Source: Symbiodinium natans
Taxonomy: Eukaryota > Sar > Dinophyceae > Suessiales > Symbiodiniaceae
Reading direction: 5' to 3'
DNA length: 64,000 nt
Assembly (NCBI GenBank): GCA_905221605.1
Contig: CAJNDS010002490.1
Span: 937,001 to 1,001,000, forward strand
Shown: in pieces, positions 31,096 to 42,790 of the stretch
Layout of the letters: each line of letters opens with the position of its first letter
Position numbering within the stretch: the first letter of the stretch is position 1
Translations under genes and position numbers: made by a program
Notes under the pieces: model-generated
Told to the model about the DNA's origin: nothing
The model's input: the letters and a program-made list of their open reading frames with translations, nothing else
Databases searched by the model: none

Positions 31096-32959
31096 GGAGC
31101 TTGTGGATTTTAGGGTTTTGGGGTTTTAGGGTTTAGGGTTTTGGGGTTTTGGGCTTTAAGGTTTTAGGGTTTAGGGTTTTAGGGGTTTAGGGGTTTAGGG
31201 GTTTAGGGTTTCAGGGGTTTAGGGTTTAGGGTTTTAGGGGTTTAGGGGTTTAGGGGTTTTAGGGGTTTAGGGTTTTAGGGCTTAGGGTTTTAGGGATTTA
31301 GCGTTTTGGGGTTTAGGGGTTTGGGGTTTTAGGGTTTTAGGGTGTTAGGGCTAATGGGCACCACAAAATCCACCCCTGAACTGAGAATATTCTATCTGTT
31401 GAGCTATATAAGTTCGAGTATAGGGCCTTAACTCAGGGGCATACCTTAAACTTCACAGTGGTCCTATTTGTTCTGCTCGTTGGAGAGGGTATGGGGCTCG
31501 CTGCGACCCACAACCCAAAATCCTAGAGCCCAAAAAGCTCACACCCCCAAAAGCGCAAAACCCCGAAACCCCAAAAACCCTTAACCCTAAACCCAAACCT
31601 AAACCCCTAACCCTAAACCCTAAACCCGAAACCCGAAACCCCAAACCCCAACCCCTAGAGCCGGAAGAACCCGAAGGTAAGGAGCACTGGGGGTCGTCCA
31701 AGGTTGAGCCCCATACCCCCGAATGGAGACATGTACCGAGAATCAGATGGAGGATCCCACTGAAGTTTGAGGTATACTCCTCAATTGTGGGGTTTAGGGT
31801 TTGGGGTTTAGAGGTGTTTAGAGTTTCGCGCTTAGGGTTTGGGGTTTGGGATTTAGGGGTTTGGGGTTTAGGGTTTAGGGTTTTAGGGTTTAGGGTTTTA
31901 GGGCTTTAGGGCTCTTTGCATCGTGGGGGCGCCTGTGGATGCGGGGTCTTGGGTCTCGGCTTGGAGTTCAGGGATGTTTCGGGGTATGGATGCACGTCAG
32001 GAGACTTCGACACCCTAAAACCCTGAAATTATACTGGTTGGTGGTCTCTTTAAGTAGGGCTTCTGTTTTGTAGGGGGTTCTTATTGGGGTATCTAGGGGC
32101 TAGATTAAGGCATAAGGGTGACAGATAAAGAGGCCACCTGCCTTTATAAACCTGAATCCCTAAAACCCTAGAAGAAAAAACATATGAGCACGAATCTTGA
32201 AGCCAAGCCCCCAGGCGGGACTTTACGAGGCACAGGGTTCCCCAAGTAAGGGCCCATGTTAAGGGATCATGTAAATACCCCTAAGAGCAAAAGAAACCTC
32301 AGCAGCACGTCACAGGCTAGGGATCCGCCTTAGTTCAGGAATACGCCTTCTAAACTACAGGGTCAGGGCCCTGATGATGAGTCAAGGTGGCTTAGGATGC
32401 AGGGTTTAGGGTTTAGGGCGGGTTTAAGGTTTAGGGTTTAGGGTTTAGGGCTTAGGGTTTAGGGTCTAGGGTTTAGGGTTTAGGGTTTAGGGCTTAGGAG
32501 TATTGCTACATTAAGAAGGTATGGGGCTCTCTACGGCACGATCACACTCTGCCTCAGCCAGCTTTGCTTGCATCTGCTCGTTTCGGCGGCGAATGTCGGC
32601 CTCGACTACACAGTTGCTGACCAGAAAAATCCAAAGCCCTAAAACGGGTTCAAGGTTTAGGGTTTCGGGTTTGGCGTCAAGGTTTACTGTTCAGGGCTGA
32701 GGGGACTGTAGCGGTTTTAGGGCTGAGGGACTGTAAGGGCTTGTAAGGGAAGCTAAAACCAAAAAAACAGGAATAAGGGCCTACTCCGGGTGAAGTGTGA
32801 GGGTGCTCGTTCGGATGCCTAGCTTCCTGAAGGGCTCAGGGCTTAAGATTGAAAGTTTGGCGGGTTGAGACTCTTTTGGGTTCTTTAAGGGAGGTAAGGG
32901 ACCATAGTTTTCGGGTCTAAAACTCTTTTGCTTGAAAGGCAGGCGCTTCGCACTTTCAC
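31096..32959. repeat. Gene-free stretch of TTTTAGGG/TTTAGGGG variants
   Basis: Mixed G-strand repeats run 31108-31350, with C-strand units at 31575-31650 and G-strand again at 31790-31912. About 31375-31460 and 31700-31790 are diverged relatives of palindromic family IV (GGGGCATACCTTAAAC..., GAGGTATACTCC). TTTAGGG at 32402-32495. Nothing coding seen. Confidence 0.7.
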
Positions 32960-33182
32960 ATGGGTTGGGGGGGGGGTGGTGGGGGGTGTGGGGGGGGGGG
33001 GTGTGGGGGGGGTGTGGGGGGAGAGGCGGGGCTGGGGGGGGGTGGGGGGGGGGCGGTGGGGGGGGGGGGTCGGTGGCGGGGGGGTGTGGGGGGGGGGTGT
33101 GGGGGGGGTGTGGGGGGGGGGTGTGGGGGGCGGGTGGGAGGGTGGTAGGGGGGGGGGGGGGGGGGGGGTGGTGGTGGGTTTG
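32960..33182. repeat. GGGGGGTGT/GGGGGG tract
   Basis: About 220 bp of almost pure G with regular T, giving a G4-prone strand; G runs up to about 23. Translations (Gly/Val/Trp on one strand, Pro/His/Thr on the other) are artefacts. A second G run is at 33331-33346. Confidence 0.9.
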
Positions 33183-33535
33183 TGGTGCGTGCAGTCGGAA
33201 CATCGGTATTTACAGCGTTTTTTCGTCTTGGGCTGGTCAGTGGTGCTCAACATGTTCGCCAAACTTTTTTTCGGCGTTCTGGAAAATGTTGTGCTTTTTT
33301 ACACTTTTTCTTGTTTCCTTTTTTTTTTTGGGGGGGGGGGGGGGGGCGGGGGGTGGGGCTGTTTCCCGAAACCTCGGTATTTTGACAGTGTTTTGGGCAC
33401 TTTTCCATGTTTTTTTATTGCGCCGAAAACGATTTGTTTTGCAATGTTTCGACGTTTGTGTTGGGAGGGCGGGGCGGGCTGCTTCAGAATCCTCGGTATC
33501 TACAGCATTTTCGGGCCTTCTGGAGGGAAATACTC
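33183..33535. other. Spacer with two diverged repeats, no gene recognised
   Basis: The phrases CGGAACATCGGTATTTACAG, CGAAACCTCGGTATTTTGACAG and AGAATCCTCGGTATCTACAG recur at about 33198, 33367 and 33485, each followed by a TTTTCGGGC / TTTTGGGCAC type segment, so this is a three-copy diverged repeat of about 145 bp. Open frames crossing it have no known domain. Confidence 0.55.
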
Positions 33536-34000
33536 GGGTTGTTAGATTTTGAACTCAACTCTTCTCCTCGCCCGGTCTACTCTTCGCTCACCCCTGGAGT
33601 GCCCAACCCCAAAGTGTCCCTGAAGTGCCCAACTCTAGAGTGTCCCTGCAGTGCCCAAGCCCAGAGTCCCCGAAGTGCCCAGCCCCAGACTGCCGGAGTG
33701 CCGGAGTGCCCAGCCCGAGTTTGCCGAGAGCACCAGATTCTCCCTGAGTGCCCAACCCCCCCAACCCCAGAGGGCCCGGCCCCAGAGTTTGCCTGGCGTG
33801 CCCAACCCTAAACCCTAAACCCTAAACCCTAAACCCTAAACCCTAAACCCTAAACCCTAAACCCTAACCCCAGAGTGCCCAGCCCCAGAGTCTTTGTCTG
33901 GAGTGCCCAACCCCAGAGTCTGGCTTTGCTGGAGTGCCCAAGCGCCCAGCCCCAGAGTGTCCCTGGAGTGCCCAACCCCAGAGTATCTCTACCAAGACAG
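33536..34000. repeat. GAGTGCCCAACCCC minisatellite, left arm of a foldback
   Basis: A non-repeat lead (GATTTTGAACTCAACTCTTC, CCCGGTCTACTC) is followed by about 14 copies of a 25-35-bp unit of the type GAGTGCCCAACCCCAGAGT with CTCCCTG. A perfect (CCCTAAA)8 block interrupts it at about 33806-33866. The reverse complement of lead and unit occurs at 35160-35385. Confidence 0.85.
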
Positions 34001-35000
34001 GGTGGGGATGTTTAGGGTTTAGGGTTTAGGGTTTAGGGTTTCGGGTTTCGGGTTCCGGTTTGGGGTTTACAGGATTTGGGGGTTATGTAGGGCTTAAACC
34101 CGCTCACGCGCTTCCCAAGAGCCCGCAACAAGCAGCACACCCCAGGCCTTGGCCATGATGCACCGGATCACCTGCCAAGGCCGCCGGGGGAGATTTTTGG
34201 GGGTTTCCGAAACAGAGGGGGTACCCTTTAGGTTCCTGTAAAGGATTAGAGTTTGTTTGTGGCACCTACTTTCGGAAATCCCCGTATGTTCAGACCTGTT
34301 CAGACCCTCGCAATATGTATTCAGTGGAATGGGCTGGCGGCTGGAGTTTAGAAACATGCTTTGAACACCACGGCCCAAGCCCCGACACCCTGAGCTCATC
34401 TGCGACAGCTCTAGACTCTAAACCCGAACCCCTGAAGCCTAAACCTTTTTTGAGAGGATTCATGGGCCTCTGGGGTTTAGGGTCAGGGTTTAGGGTTTAG
34501 GGTTTAGGGTTTAGGGTTTAGGGTTTAGGGTTTAGGGTTTAGGGTTTAGGGTTTAGGGTTTAGGGTTTAGGGTTAGGTTTAGGGTTTAGGGTTTAGGGTT
34601 TAGGGTTTAGGGTTTAGGGTTTAGGGTTTAGGGTTTAGGGTTTAGGGTTTAGGGTTTAGGGTTTAGGGTTTAGGGTTTAGGGTTTAGGGTTTAGGGTTTA
34701 GGGTTTAGGGTTTAGGGTATCCGATGCGACCCAAGACCCCGCCTGAGCCAGCCGCGCGAAGATCACCAAAGCCGCCACGACGCCAACCGTGCGCGCCCAG
34801 AGCCTCTTGGGCTGAATCCCCTCACTCTGAGAGGGTTTAGGGTTTAGGGTTTGGGGTTTGGGGTTTAGGGTTTAGGGTTTAGGGTGTAGGGTTTGGAGTT
34901 TAGGGTTTAGGGTTTAGGGTTTAGGGTTTAGGGTTTAGGGTTTAGGGTTTAGGGTTTAGGGTTTAGGGTTTAGGGTTTAGGGTTTAGGGTTTAGGGTTTA
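34001..35000. repeat. Centre of the foldback: long TTTAGGG arrays
   Basis: 34014-34045 TTTAGGG; 34474-34719 a nearly perfect array of about 35 units with one GGGTTAGG slip; 34833-34999 a further array with early TTTGGGG variants. 34085-34450 is unique, with no gene recognised. Confidence 0.9.
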
Positions 35001-35159
35001 CTTGATCAACTCACCCCACCAATATTCTTCCTTATCAGGCAACATAGGGATTATCGTGCTATGCTTGGGGGGGTTCCCGAGCATGTTGTATTTTTTAAGG
35101 GACGATAGTATTGATAAAGCCCGCACTATACAAACCCCTGGTATATGGTATATGAAAAC

Positions 35160-36056
35160 CCCGCACTCCGGGGACACTCTAGGGAGACTCTGGGGCTGGG
35201 GGTTGGGCACTCCAAGCAGACTCTGGGTTTGGGCACTCCAGGGAGATTCTGGGGCTGGGCACTCCGGGGTAGAGTTGGGCACTCCAGGGACACTTTGGGG
35301 TTGGGCACTCCAGGGATGAGTAGACCAGGCGAGGAGAAGAGTTCCGGGCGAGGAGAAGAGTTGAGGTTAAAATCTAATAACCCCACACCGAGGGTGGGGA
35401 AAACAAAAAGAATAGTTTACTTCGAACATCCCCACCCTCTCTAGGTAGAGATACTCTGGGGTCGGGCACTCCAGGAGGGACACTCTGGGGCTGGGCACTC
35501 CGCGCACACTCTGGGGTGGGCACTCCAAGAAAAACTCTGAGGTTGGGCACTCCAGGGAGACTGCACCGGGTGTGGGTTGCGCACTCCCGCACTCCGGCAC
35601 TCCAACGAAAAAACTTGGGGGTTGGCGCACACCAGCACAAAACTCTGGGAGACCCTCGAGTTGGCACTCCACAAAAAAATCCCTGGGGTTGGGCACGGCA
35701 GCCTCCCTGGAGTGCCCAACCGCAGATGTCTCCCTGGAGTGCCCAACTGTAGAGTCTTGCTGGAGATTTCCAAGCCCAGAGTCCCGGAAGCACTGCAGGG
35801 AGTCTGCTTGAAGGTTCATGGTACTTACTAACCAGTTATAGCTGTACTTATAACCCTACTTATAATGCCCCTAAAGGGCCTTATAGGGGTTATCCCAATC
35901 GTAAGTAGGGTTATAAGCCCAGTTATAATTGGTTAGTAAGTACCATGAACCTTCAAGTGGGGCTGGGCACTCTGGGACTCTGGGGTTGGGCACTCCAGCA
36001 AGACTCCTTGGGGTTGGGCACTCCAGCAGGACACTCTTATCCAAGAACCCCACACC
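35160..36056. repeat. GGGCACTCCAGGGAGACTCT minisatellite, right arm of the foldback
   Basis: Inverted copies of the 33.6-kb minisatellite run 35163-35320 and 35450-35795, with a few more at 35958-36035. 35315-35385 (GAGTAGACCAGGCGAGGAG ... GTTGAGGTTAAAATC) is the inverted counterpart of the lead at 33536, with the block GGCGAGGAGAAGAGTT doubled. Near 35700 the unit flips to the plus orientation for three copies. CCCCACACCG.GGTGGGGAA occurs at 35380 and 36049. Confidence 0.85.
35807..35957. repeat. Palindromic element family II copy 6, near-perfect hairpin inside the minisatellite
   Basis: CTTGAAGGTTCATGGTACTT at the left and AAGTACCATGAACCTTCAAG at the right are perfect complements. Pairing continues inward (ACTAACCAGTTATA / TATAATTGGTTAGT), so almost all 151 bp can fold. 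It has split the minisatellite array. Confidence 0.9.
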
Positions 36057-37002
36057 GGGGTGGGGAACGAACTAAACCCCAAACGCCTAAACCCTAAACT
36101 TTAAACCCGAAACCCTCAAAAACCCTCAAAAAAACCCTCCTAAACCCTCAAAAACCCTTCAAAAAACCCTCAACAAACCCTCCTAGACCCTCAAAACCTT
36201 GAAAAACCAAAAAAGACCGCCTCAGTCCAGGAATCGGCTTGCACGGATGGTCCCTGTCCGCGTACCTGAGGCGGAAGAGCCAACGTGGTAGGGTTTAGGG
36301 TTTAGGGTTTAGGGCTTAGGGCTTAGGGTTTAGGGTTTAGGGTTTAGGGTTTAGGGTTTCGGGTTTAGGGTTTAGGGTTTAGGGCTTAGGGTTTAGGGTT
36401 TAGGGTTTAGGGTTTCGGGTTTAGGGTGTAGGGTTTAGGGCTTAGGGTTTAGGGTTTAGGGTTTAGGGTCTAGGGTTTAGGGCTTTGGGTTTTCGGGGTG
36501 CAGTGGGGTCTGGAGAGGCCAATGCCCTGAAACCCCCTAAACCTCAAGTACACCCCAGACATCCCAAAACCTCCGGCCGCGCGGCTCTGACACGGCGGCC
36601 ACGCTCATGACCGGGAGGAGGACGAGGAAGACTTGCAGAAGCTGGCCTCAGGAGCCCCCGTTTCAAGGACGTTTGGAGCTTTGGGTTGCGGGTTTAGGGT
36701 TTAGGATTGAGGGTTGGCTTAGAGGGCTTGGGGCTTCAGTCAGGAGTCCCCGTTTCAAGGATTTGGGCTTTGGGCTTGGGGGGGGTTGAGGGTGTAGGGT
36801 TTAGGGGTTTAGGGGTTTGGGATTGGTTGAGTATAGGGCTTGGGCTTCATTGCTTGGCTGGAAAATGTCTGTCCGGGTTTAAGGATTTAGGCTTTGAGAT
36901 TCATTCCTTGAGTTTCGCGCGTTGCTAGACCCAATTCCTGTCCTCCTTCACAGGCTCACAGGATCCTAGGGGGCCCTCGACCCGAAACCCCAAATCCTGG
37001 TA
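36057..37002. repeat. Gene-free stretch with TTTAGGG array
   Basis: CCCTCAAAAA units at 36110-36200, a TTTAGGG array with GGGCTTA variants at 36293-36485, and two diverged copies of GGAG.CCCCGTTTCAAGGA at about 36650 and 36745. No gene recognised. Confidence 0.7.
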
Positions 37003-37125
37003 CCCTAAACTACTAGTTGACTAGTTGCTTAGGAACTCCCCAAAAATGTAAAAAACACTCTTCCTTATAAGGCAATATAGGGATGATACTCTTTCTTTTT
37101 GAGAGGTTCTTCAGCAAATGGTACT
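37003..37125. repeat. Palindromic element, family V copy
   Basis: AACTACTAGTTG...TTGCTTAGGAACTCCCC at the left and TTCTTCAGCAAATGGTACTA at the right, with CCTTATAAGGCAATATAGGG in the middle, shared with 780, 2570 and 40970. Confidence 0.65.
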
Positions 37126-37523
37126 AAACTACCCAGAAACGTGAGCCGCGTAGCTGTGCAGGGTGTCGGCGTTACAAGAGTGGAGCCGGGCGCCGGGCAA
37201 GCAATGTTCACGTTCAGGTTTGCCTCAGAACGGAGAGTTTGTCTGGGGTTTCGGGTTTGGATTGCGATGTTCTCCCTTATCCTTAGGGTTTAGGGTTTAG
37301 GGTTTAGGGTTTAGGGTTCTGCTTGCTGTCGATTCTGTCGTTCACGGCTGCATGCTGGGGAGGTTTGGGATTCTGAGATTGCTAGACCTGCGAGAAGTCC
37401 GACAGATCCCAGACGCGACGTCTATACCCCGTGCTTACGTGCCGATTCAGATCGCCCACGGGTAAGCCCTCTATATTCTGACCTCCTAAAGTTTTTGGGG
37501 TCTTAAATCTAGGGCACCTAGAA

Positions 37524-37716
37524 ACTACTATTTGCTTAAGACCCCCCCCCCAATAAAAAATGGAAGAGAAGAATCCCTGCAAGACTCGTACAAGGAAGAA
37601 TGCTTTGCATTTTCCTACGAGTTGCCTAAGAAGCCCCAACAAATCTAAAAGTTCTTTCTTATTTAATGAGGATTCTTAAGCATATTGCAATGCTCGGGGT
37701 GCTCTTAAGCAAATAG
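37524..37716. repeat. Palindromic element, family V, longer copy
   Basis: Starts GAAACTACTATTTGCTTAAG followed by a C run; ends GGTGCTCTTAAGCAAATAGT. GAATGCTTTGCATTTTCCTACG lies in the middle. The second end abuts the family II copy starting at 37718. Confidence 0.65.
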
Positions 37717-37717
37717 T

Positions 37718-37847
37718 ACTTGGAGGTTCATGGCACCCACGAACCCAATTGAAACAGCACTTATAACGCAGTCATACCCATGCTGGGGCATCTAAGGGGC
37801 TTGTAAGCGGGTCATCACTGGGGTAGAAGTACCCTGAAGCTCCAAGT
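37718..37847. repeat. Palindromic element, family II copy 7
   Basis: Ends ACTTGGAGGTTCATGGCACC and AGTACCCTGAAGCTCCAAGT. The middle CATCTAAGGGGCTTGTAAGC fits the family. The left end shares ACT with the adjoining family V element. Confidence 0.8.
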
Positions 37848-38640
37848 AGCTAAGGGAACCACGAATCATGTTCGAAACCCTGAGGTTGGGCGCTGCAACC
37901 TGAGGTTTCGGGTTCAGGAGTTTAGGGGCTTTGGGTTTTGGGGTGGCAGAGAGCCCAACGCGCGATGTAACTCAAGACAAAATAGCTAGGCTTTGGGGTT
38001 TAGGGTTTAGGGGTTTAGGGGTTTAGGGTTTTTGCAGGGTTGAGGGCTACAGGGCGTTGTCTTTCTGGGAATGGGGAAGCCAGCAAAGTGGCTGGGACAA
38101 GCAGGCCCGCCAGAAGCACAGAGAGCGGGGGGAAGTTGGCGGCCAGCGCAGCATCCTACGCAGGAAAAAGCACTTAGGGGCTTTGGCTGTCATAAAACCA
38201 GGGCCCCTGTTTAGAAAACTTCTCGCATCCTTACAAAAGGGCTCCCCAAAACGGACCACAAAACAAGAACCAAGCCCCGGACTCGCGAGCCTTTGCAAGG
38301 TACCAGGTTCAGGGTCTACTTGACGGTTCATGGGCACTTCTAGGTATGGCGATAAGCACCCTAAGAAAGGTCACAAAACTAGGCAACCTGTTGAAACTCC
38401 AAGTAATCGGGTTGCGGAGTCTGGGGTCTTGGGCTTGAGGGAGGGCTTCGAGCCCTCAAACCGCGAACCCCGAGCCCAAACCCCCCACCCCGAGCGACCC
38501 TAAACCCTGAGCCCTAAACCCTGAACCCTAAACACCTAAACACCCTCAACCCTAAACCCTAAACCCTCAAAGGGATGCAACGAGCCGGCCTCGTCCAGCA
38601 GCACCATGAACTCCTCAGGAGCTAAGCTTCAGGGTGGGTT
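37848..38640. repeat. Gene-free stretch with a short family II relic
   Basis: 38318-38404 carries degenerate family II ends (ACTTGACGGTTCATGGGCAC / GAAACTCCAAGT) with an 87-bp body, shortened relative to other copies. 38047-38337 is open on both strands but shows no domain. TTTAGGGG units at 37997-38030; CCCTAAA at 38502-38570. Confidence 0.65.
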
Positions 38641-40187
38641 TGGGGTTTGGGTTTGGGAGTTTAAGGTTTGGGGTTTAGGGTTTAGGGTTTGGGGTTTGGG
38701 GTTTAGGATTTTGGGGTTTTGGGGGTGTAGGGTTTGGGGTGTAGGGTTTGGGGGTTTTGGGGGTGCAGGGTTTAGGGTTTGGGGGTTTTGGGGGTGTAGG
38801 ATTTAGTGTTTGGGGGTTTTGGGGCTATAGGGTTTGGGGGTTTGGGGTTTGGGGTTTAGGGTTTAGGGTTTACGGTTTGGGGTTTCGGGTTTAGGCTTTA
38901 GGCTTTAGGGCATAGGGCTTAGCGTTTAGCGTTTAGCGTTTAAGGTTTGGGGTTTAGGGTTTAGGGGTTAGGGGTTAGGGATTTAGGAGGTTTAGGGTCT
39001 AGGGTGAGGCTAAGGTCCAAGAACTCTGACATCGATTGTAAGATGCGAGGGACGACAGAAGACGGCATGCGCGCCACACCTGCTGAATATCCAGATGGGC
39101 AGTGGGACAACAAACAAACGGAGACGTACTTTCTCGAGAGCACATTGCACATTGCACATTGCACCTTACGTGCTGCTCTTCTTGTTTTCTCTAAGCTCTA
39201 AACCCTAAACCCTAAACCCTGAACCCTAAACCCTAAACCCTAAACCCTAAACCCTACACCCTTCACCCTAAACCCAAACCCTAAGCCCCCTGGGTAACTA
39301 GTTTCTTCCAGGTACCCTTTGTGTCTGCTGTGGTGGCTGCACCGGCCTCATGTGCTGCTGTCGGAGAGCCCCCGAAGATGCCCTAAACATTACAAAACTG
39401 AATTTGGAACCCTAGCAAAACTTATTTGTTTGCTGTTTCTTAGGAATTATAGTACCCAAAAAATTAAGAATTAATTTCCAAGTACCCCTAAGATGAAGGC
39501 AAAGCTAGGACATGAAGTCAGGGGTTGAGGGGCCCAGTCAGGGCTCAAGGTTTAGGTTCGACGAACTTTTGGAGTTCAAGGTTTGGGGGGTGCAAAGTTT
39601 GAGGTTTATAGGGTCCCTAAGCGTACGATTCGGTTGGGATAGTCTTGAAATCTGAGTTTTCTATTCCCTATTGAATTTAAGTACCCTTAAGATATGTAAA
39701 ATGCTACCATGGCCTAGGGCTTAGGGTCTAGGGTCAAGGGTCTAGGGTTTCGGGTTTAGGGTTTCGGGTTTCGGGTTTAGGGTGCAGGGTTTAGGGTTTA
39801 GGGTTTAGGGTTTAGGGTTTAGGGTTTAGGGTTTAGGGCTTAGGGCGGCCCTAGTTAAGAGGATTCTGGGCTCCCTGGGAGCGTCCTCCATCTGCAGCGC
39901 GCGGGCCACGGAGCCGACGCCGTCGGTCAGCTCTGTCATGACAAAGGCCTGGCCAAGACAAGGGTTTCGGGTTTAGGGTTTCGGGTTTAGGGCTTAGGGC
40001 TTGGGGTTTTGGGTTTAGGGTTTAGGGCTTAGGGCTTAGGGCTTAGGGTTTAAGGTTTAGGGTTGGGGGTGTAGGGTTTGGGGTTTCAGGAGCCCTTTCC
40101 TTTGCGTGCCGCCCATGATGGCGCATAGAAATCGGACCGAGCAGCAAGGAATCGAAGTAGAATACTGACGACAAACTACCCAGAGAG
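38641..40187. repeat. Long mixed G-strand telomere-like region
   Basis: Degenerate TTTGGGG, GGGTGTAGGG and TTTAGGG units run about 38636-39005. C-strand CCCTAAA at 39197-39260. TTTAGGG at 39788-39845 and 39961-40085. 39400-39490 and 39633-39690 share GAAATCTGAGTTTTCTATTC-type sequence with 20-70. 39120-39175 contains three tandem CACATTG units. No gene seen. Confidence 0.7.
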
Positions 40188-40279
40188 CCCATATTAAGGA
40201 ATATACCTTAAACTATAAAGGGATCCGTATTGTGATTTAAGGTATATTGGTTAATTAAGGGGTATTGGGCTGCTTGGGT
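40188..40279. repeat. Palindromic element, family IV compact copy
   Basis: CCCAGAGAGCCC at the left, GGGCTGCTTGGG at the right. Inner arms ATTAAGGAATATACCTTAAA and TTTAAGGTATATTGGTTAAT, with GGATCC near the middle. The 92-bp form is probably closest to the basic unit. Confidence 0.8.
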
Positions 40280-41440
40280 AGCACAAGACTTCTGCAGCCC
40301 TCTACATTCAGCCTTGCTTACACTGAAGGGAGTCACACTCGGACCCCTAAGCACGTACTTCGAAGAGGCTCCCCTTGATTTACCCCTAAACCCTGAACCC
40401 TAAGCCCTAAACCCTAAACCTTAAACCCTCATATGGCCCGCATATTCCCCTAGAGGATCTTCAAACAACATCCCAAACCCAAGGGTACAACCTTAAGGGT
40501 CCGCGGAGGAGTCCAGGACACACCCGGCATGGCTGTGTCTCTCAACTGAAGGGTATGGGGCTCCGGAGGGGTTTAGGGCCTTTAGGGTTTAGGGTTTAGG
40601 GTTTAGGGTTTAGGGTTTAGGGTTTAGGGTTTAGGGTTTAGGGTTTAGGGTTTAGGGTTTAGGGTTTAGGGTCTGAGGCTCTGGGGTTTGGGGTTTAGCA
40701 ACTGAAGCTTGAGGGCCAAATCGTCCGAAGCCCTACAACACCCTAAACACGCCCCAAACCCTACAAACGCCCAACCCTAAATCGTAAACCCCAAACCACA
40801 AACCCTAAAAAACCCAAACCCCATTAACCGTAAAGTCTTGAACTGTAAACCCGAAACAGTAGCCAAGCCCAAAGAGAGCTTGGGCGACCAAGCTTGACGT
40901 TCAGGATCTAAAACAATGGCCTGCTTAACGACTATGTGCCCTTAGAAAATCTAGATAAGAACAATAATCCCTATATTGCCCTTATAAGAAAGAAAATGTT
41001 TATTTGCTGGGGGCGTTCTTAGTAGTTGACTAGAATGAGTGCTTTTGGGTTTGGGGCTTCGGGCGTACAGTTTCAGATCATATAGGCACTGGTTCCATTT
41101 GGAATCGGCAGTTTGCATTCAAGTCAGTTAAGGATCGGGCATATTTCGAAAATAGAGGGAAATAGAGGGCCTTCAGGTGTTGGGAAGGCCTTTGTAATTA
41201 GGGTTCAGGGGCTTTAAGGCTTGGCGGCTTGAATGCTTCGGGCCTACGGCTGGCGGCTTGAGCTTCAGATTCTTCCGCTGGCGTGCCCGCTGCCTTGGCT
41301 TTGTCTGTGAGTGAGGTGACCTTGTCAGTGATGATGCTCTTGACCTGGGCAACCCCACGGGCTCAAAGTTTGGGTTTTCGAGCTTGCGAAACCAAAAAGC
41401 ACGAACAACAATTTAAGAACATTCTAAACAAAACTATAAT
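40280..41440. repeat. Gene-free stretch with TTTAGGG array and family V half-element
   Basis: CCCTAAA units at 40385-40425; a TTTAGGG array at 40576-40672; C-rich units at 40730-40820. 40955-41032 (ATCCCTATATTGCCCTTATA, TTATTTGCTGG, GTTCTTAGTAG) is a diverged family V element. No gene recognised. Confidence 0.7.
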
Positions 41441-42790
41441 CCTATATTACTATATTACTATATTGCTATATTACTATATTACTATATTACTATATTACTA
41501 TATTACTATATTACGATATTACTATATTGCTATGTTACTATGTTACTACATTACTATATTACTACATTACTATATTACTATATTACTATATTACTATATT
41601 ACTATATTACTATATTACTATATGACTATATTACTATATTACTATATTACTATATTACTATATTACTATATTACTATATTACTATATTACTATATTACTA
41701 TATTACTATATTACTATATTACTATATTACTATATTACTATATTACTATATTACTATATTACTATATTACTATTACTATATTACTATACTACTATACTAC
41801 TGTGTTCTATATTACGATAATTGCTGTGATGCTATATTATTATATTGCTGTTTTGCTATTTACTATATTAACTATATTACCTATATTACTATATTACAAT
41901 TTCTATATTACTATATTACTATATTACTATATTACTATATTACCTATAAGTTACTATATACTATTTACTATTTAACTATATTCCTATATCCTATATTACT
42001 ATATTACTATATTACTATAGTCTATATTCTAAATTAACGAATGACTATTATTACTATACTTACTATATTACTATCAATTAACTATTAACTTACTATTTAC
42101 TATGTTACAAAACAACTGTGTTCTATTTACTATAGTTGCTGGGCTGCTATCATTATTATATTGCTGTGTTGCTATATTACTATATCACTATATTACTATT
42201 TCTATATTCCTATAATCCTATATGCCATATTACTATATACTATAAGATACTATATTCCTAGATTACCTTATATTACGATATTACATATTACTATATTACA
42301 TATTCCATATTAACCATATTAACTACCATAATTACTATAGAGACTTTTCTTGACTATATGACGCTATGACTGTGCCTATATGACTATATGACTCTATACG
42401 ATATCCACTATATGACTATATGACTAATACTATATGATTATAGGACTATAATGCTATATGACCTACTGACTATATGACTTATTCTATTCTGCCCTCTATT
42501 CCTATATTACTATATTACTATATTACTATATTACTATATTACTATATTACTATATTACTATATTACTATATTACTATATTACTATATTACTATATTACTA
42601 TATTACTATATTACTATATTACTATATTACTATATTACTATATTACTATATTACTATATTACTATATTACTATATTACTATATTACTATATTACTATATT
42701 ACTATATTACTATATTACTATATTACTATATTACTATATTACTATATTACTATATTACTATATTTCTATATTACTATATTACTCTTTTTC
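41441..42790. repeat. (TACTATAT)n 8-bp satellite, two blocks
   Basis: Block 1 is regular at about 41448-41790 and decays (TGCTATAT, CTATTTAC, TATGACTA) to about 42480. Block 2 at about 42497-42765 is almost perfect, about 33 units. The long open frames (ITILLYYY repeated) exist because the 8-bp unit has no stop in one frame. They are not genes. Confidence 0.95.

Noticed and set aside
32781-33552. Pro/His-rich and Gly/Val-rich frames of 125-206 codons on both strands
   Set aside because: Products of the G-tract at 32960-33182; same for 13305-13899, 18834-19130 and 52301-52625.
34474-34999. Array of short direct repeats as a CRISPR candidate
   Set aside because: Uniform 7-bp telomere-type units with no spacers, in a eukaryotic context.
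41283-42037. Open frames of 165-230 codons (repeated ITILLYYY)
   Set aside because: Direct translations of the 8-bp satellite; no unique sequence with protein character.
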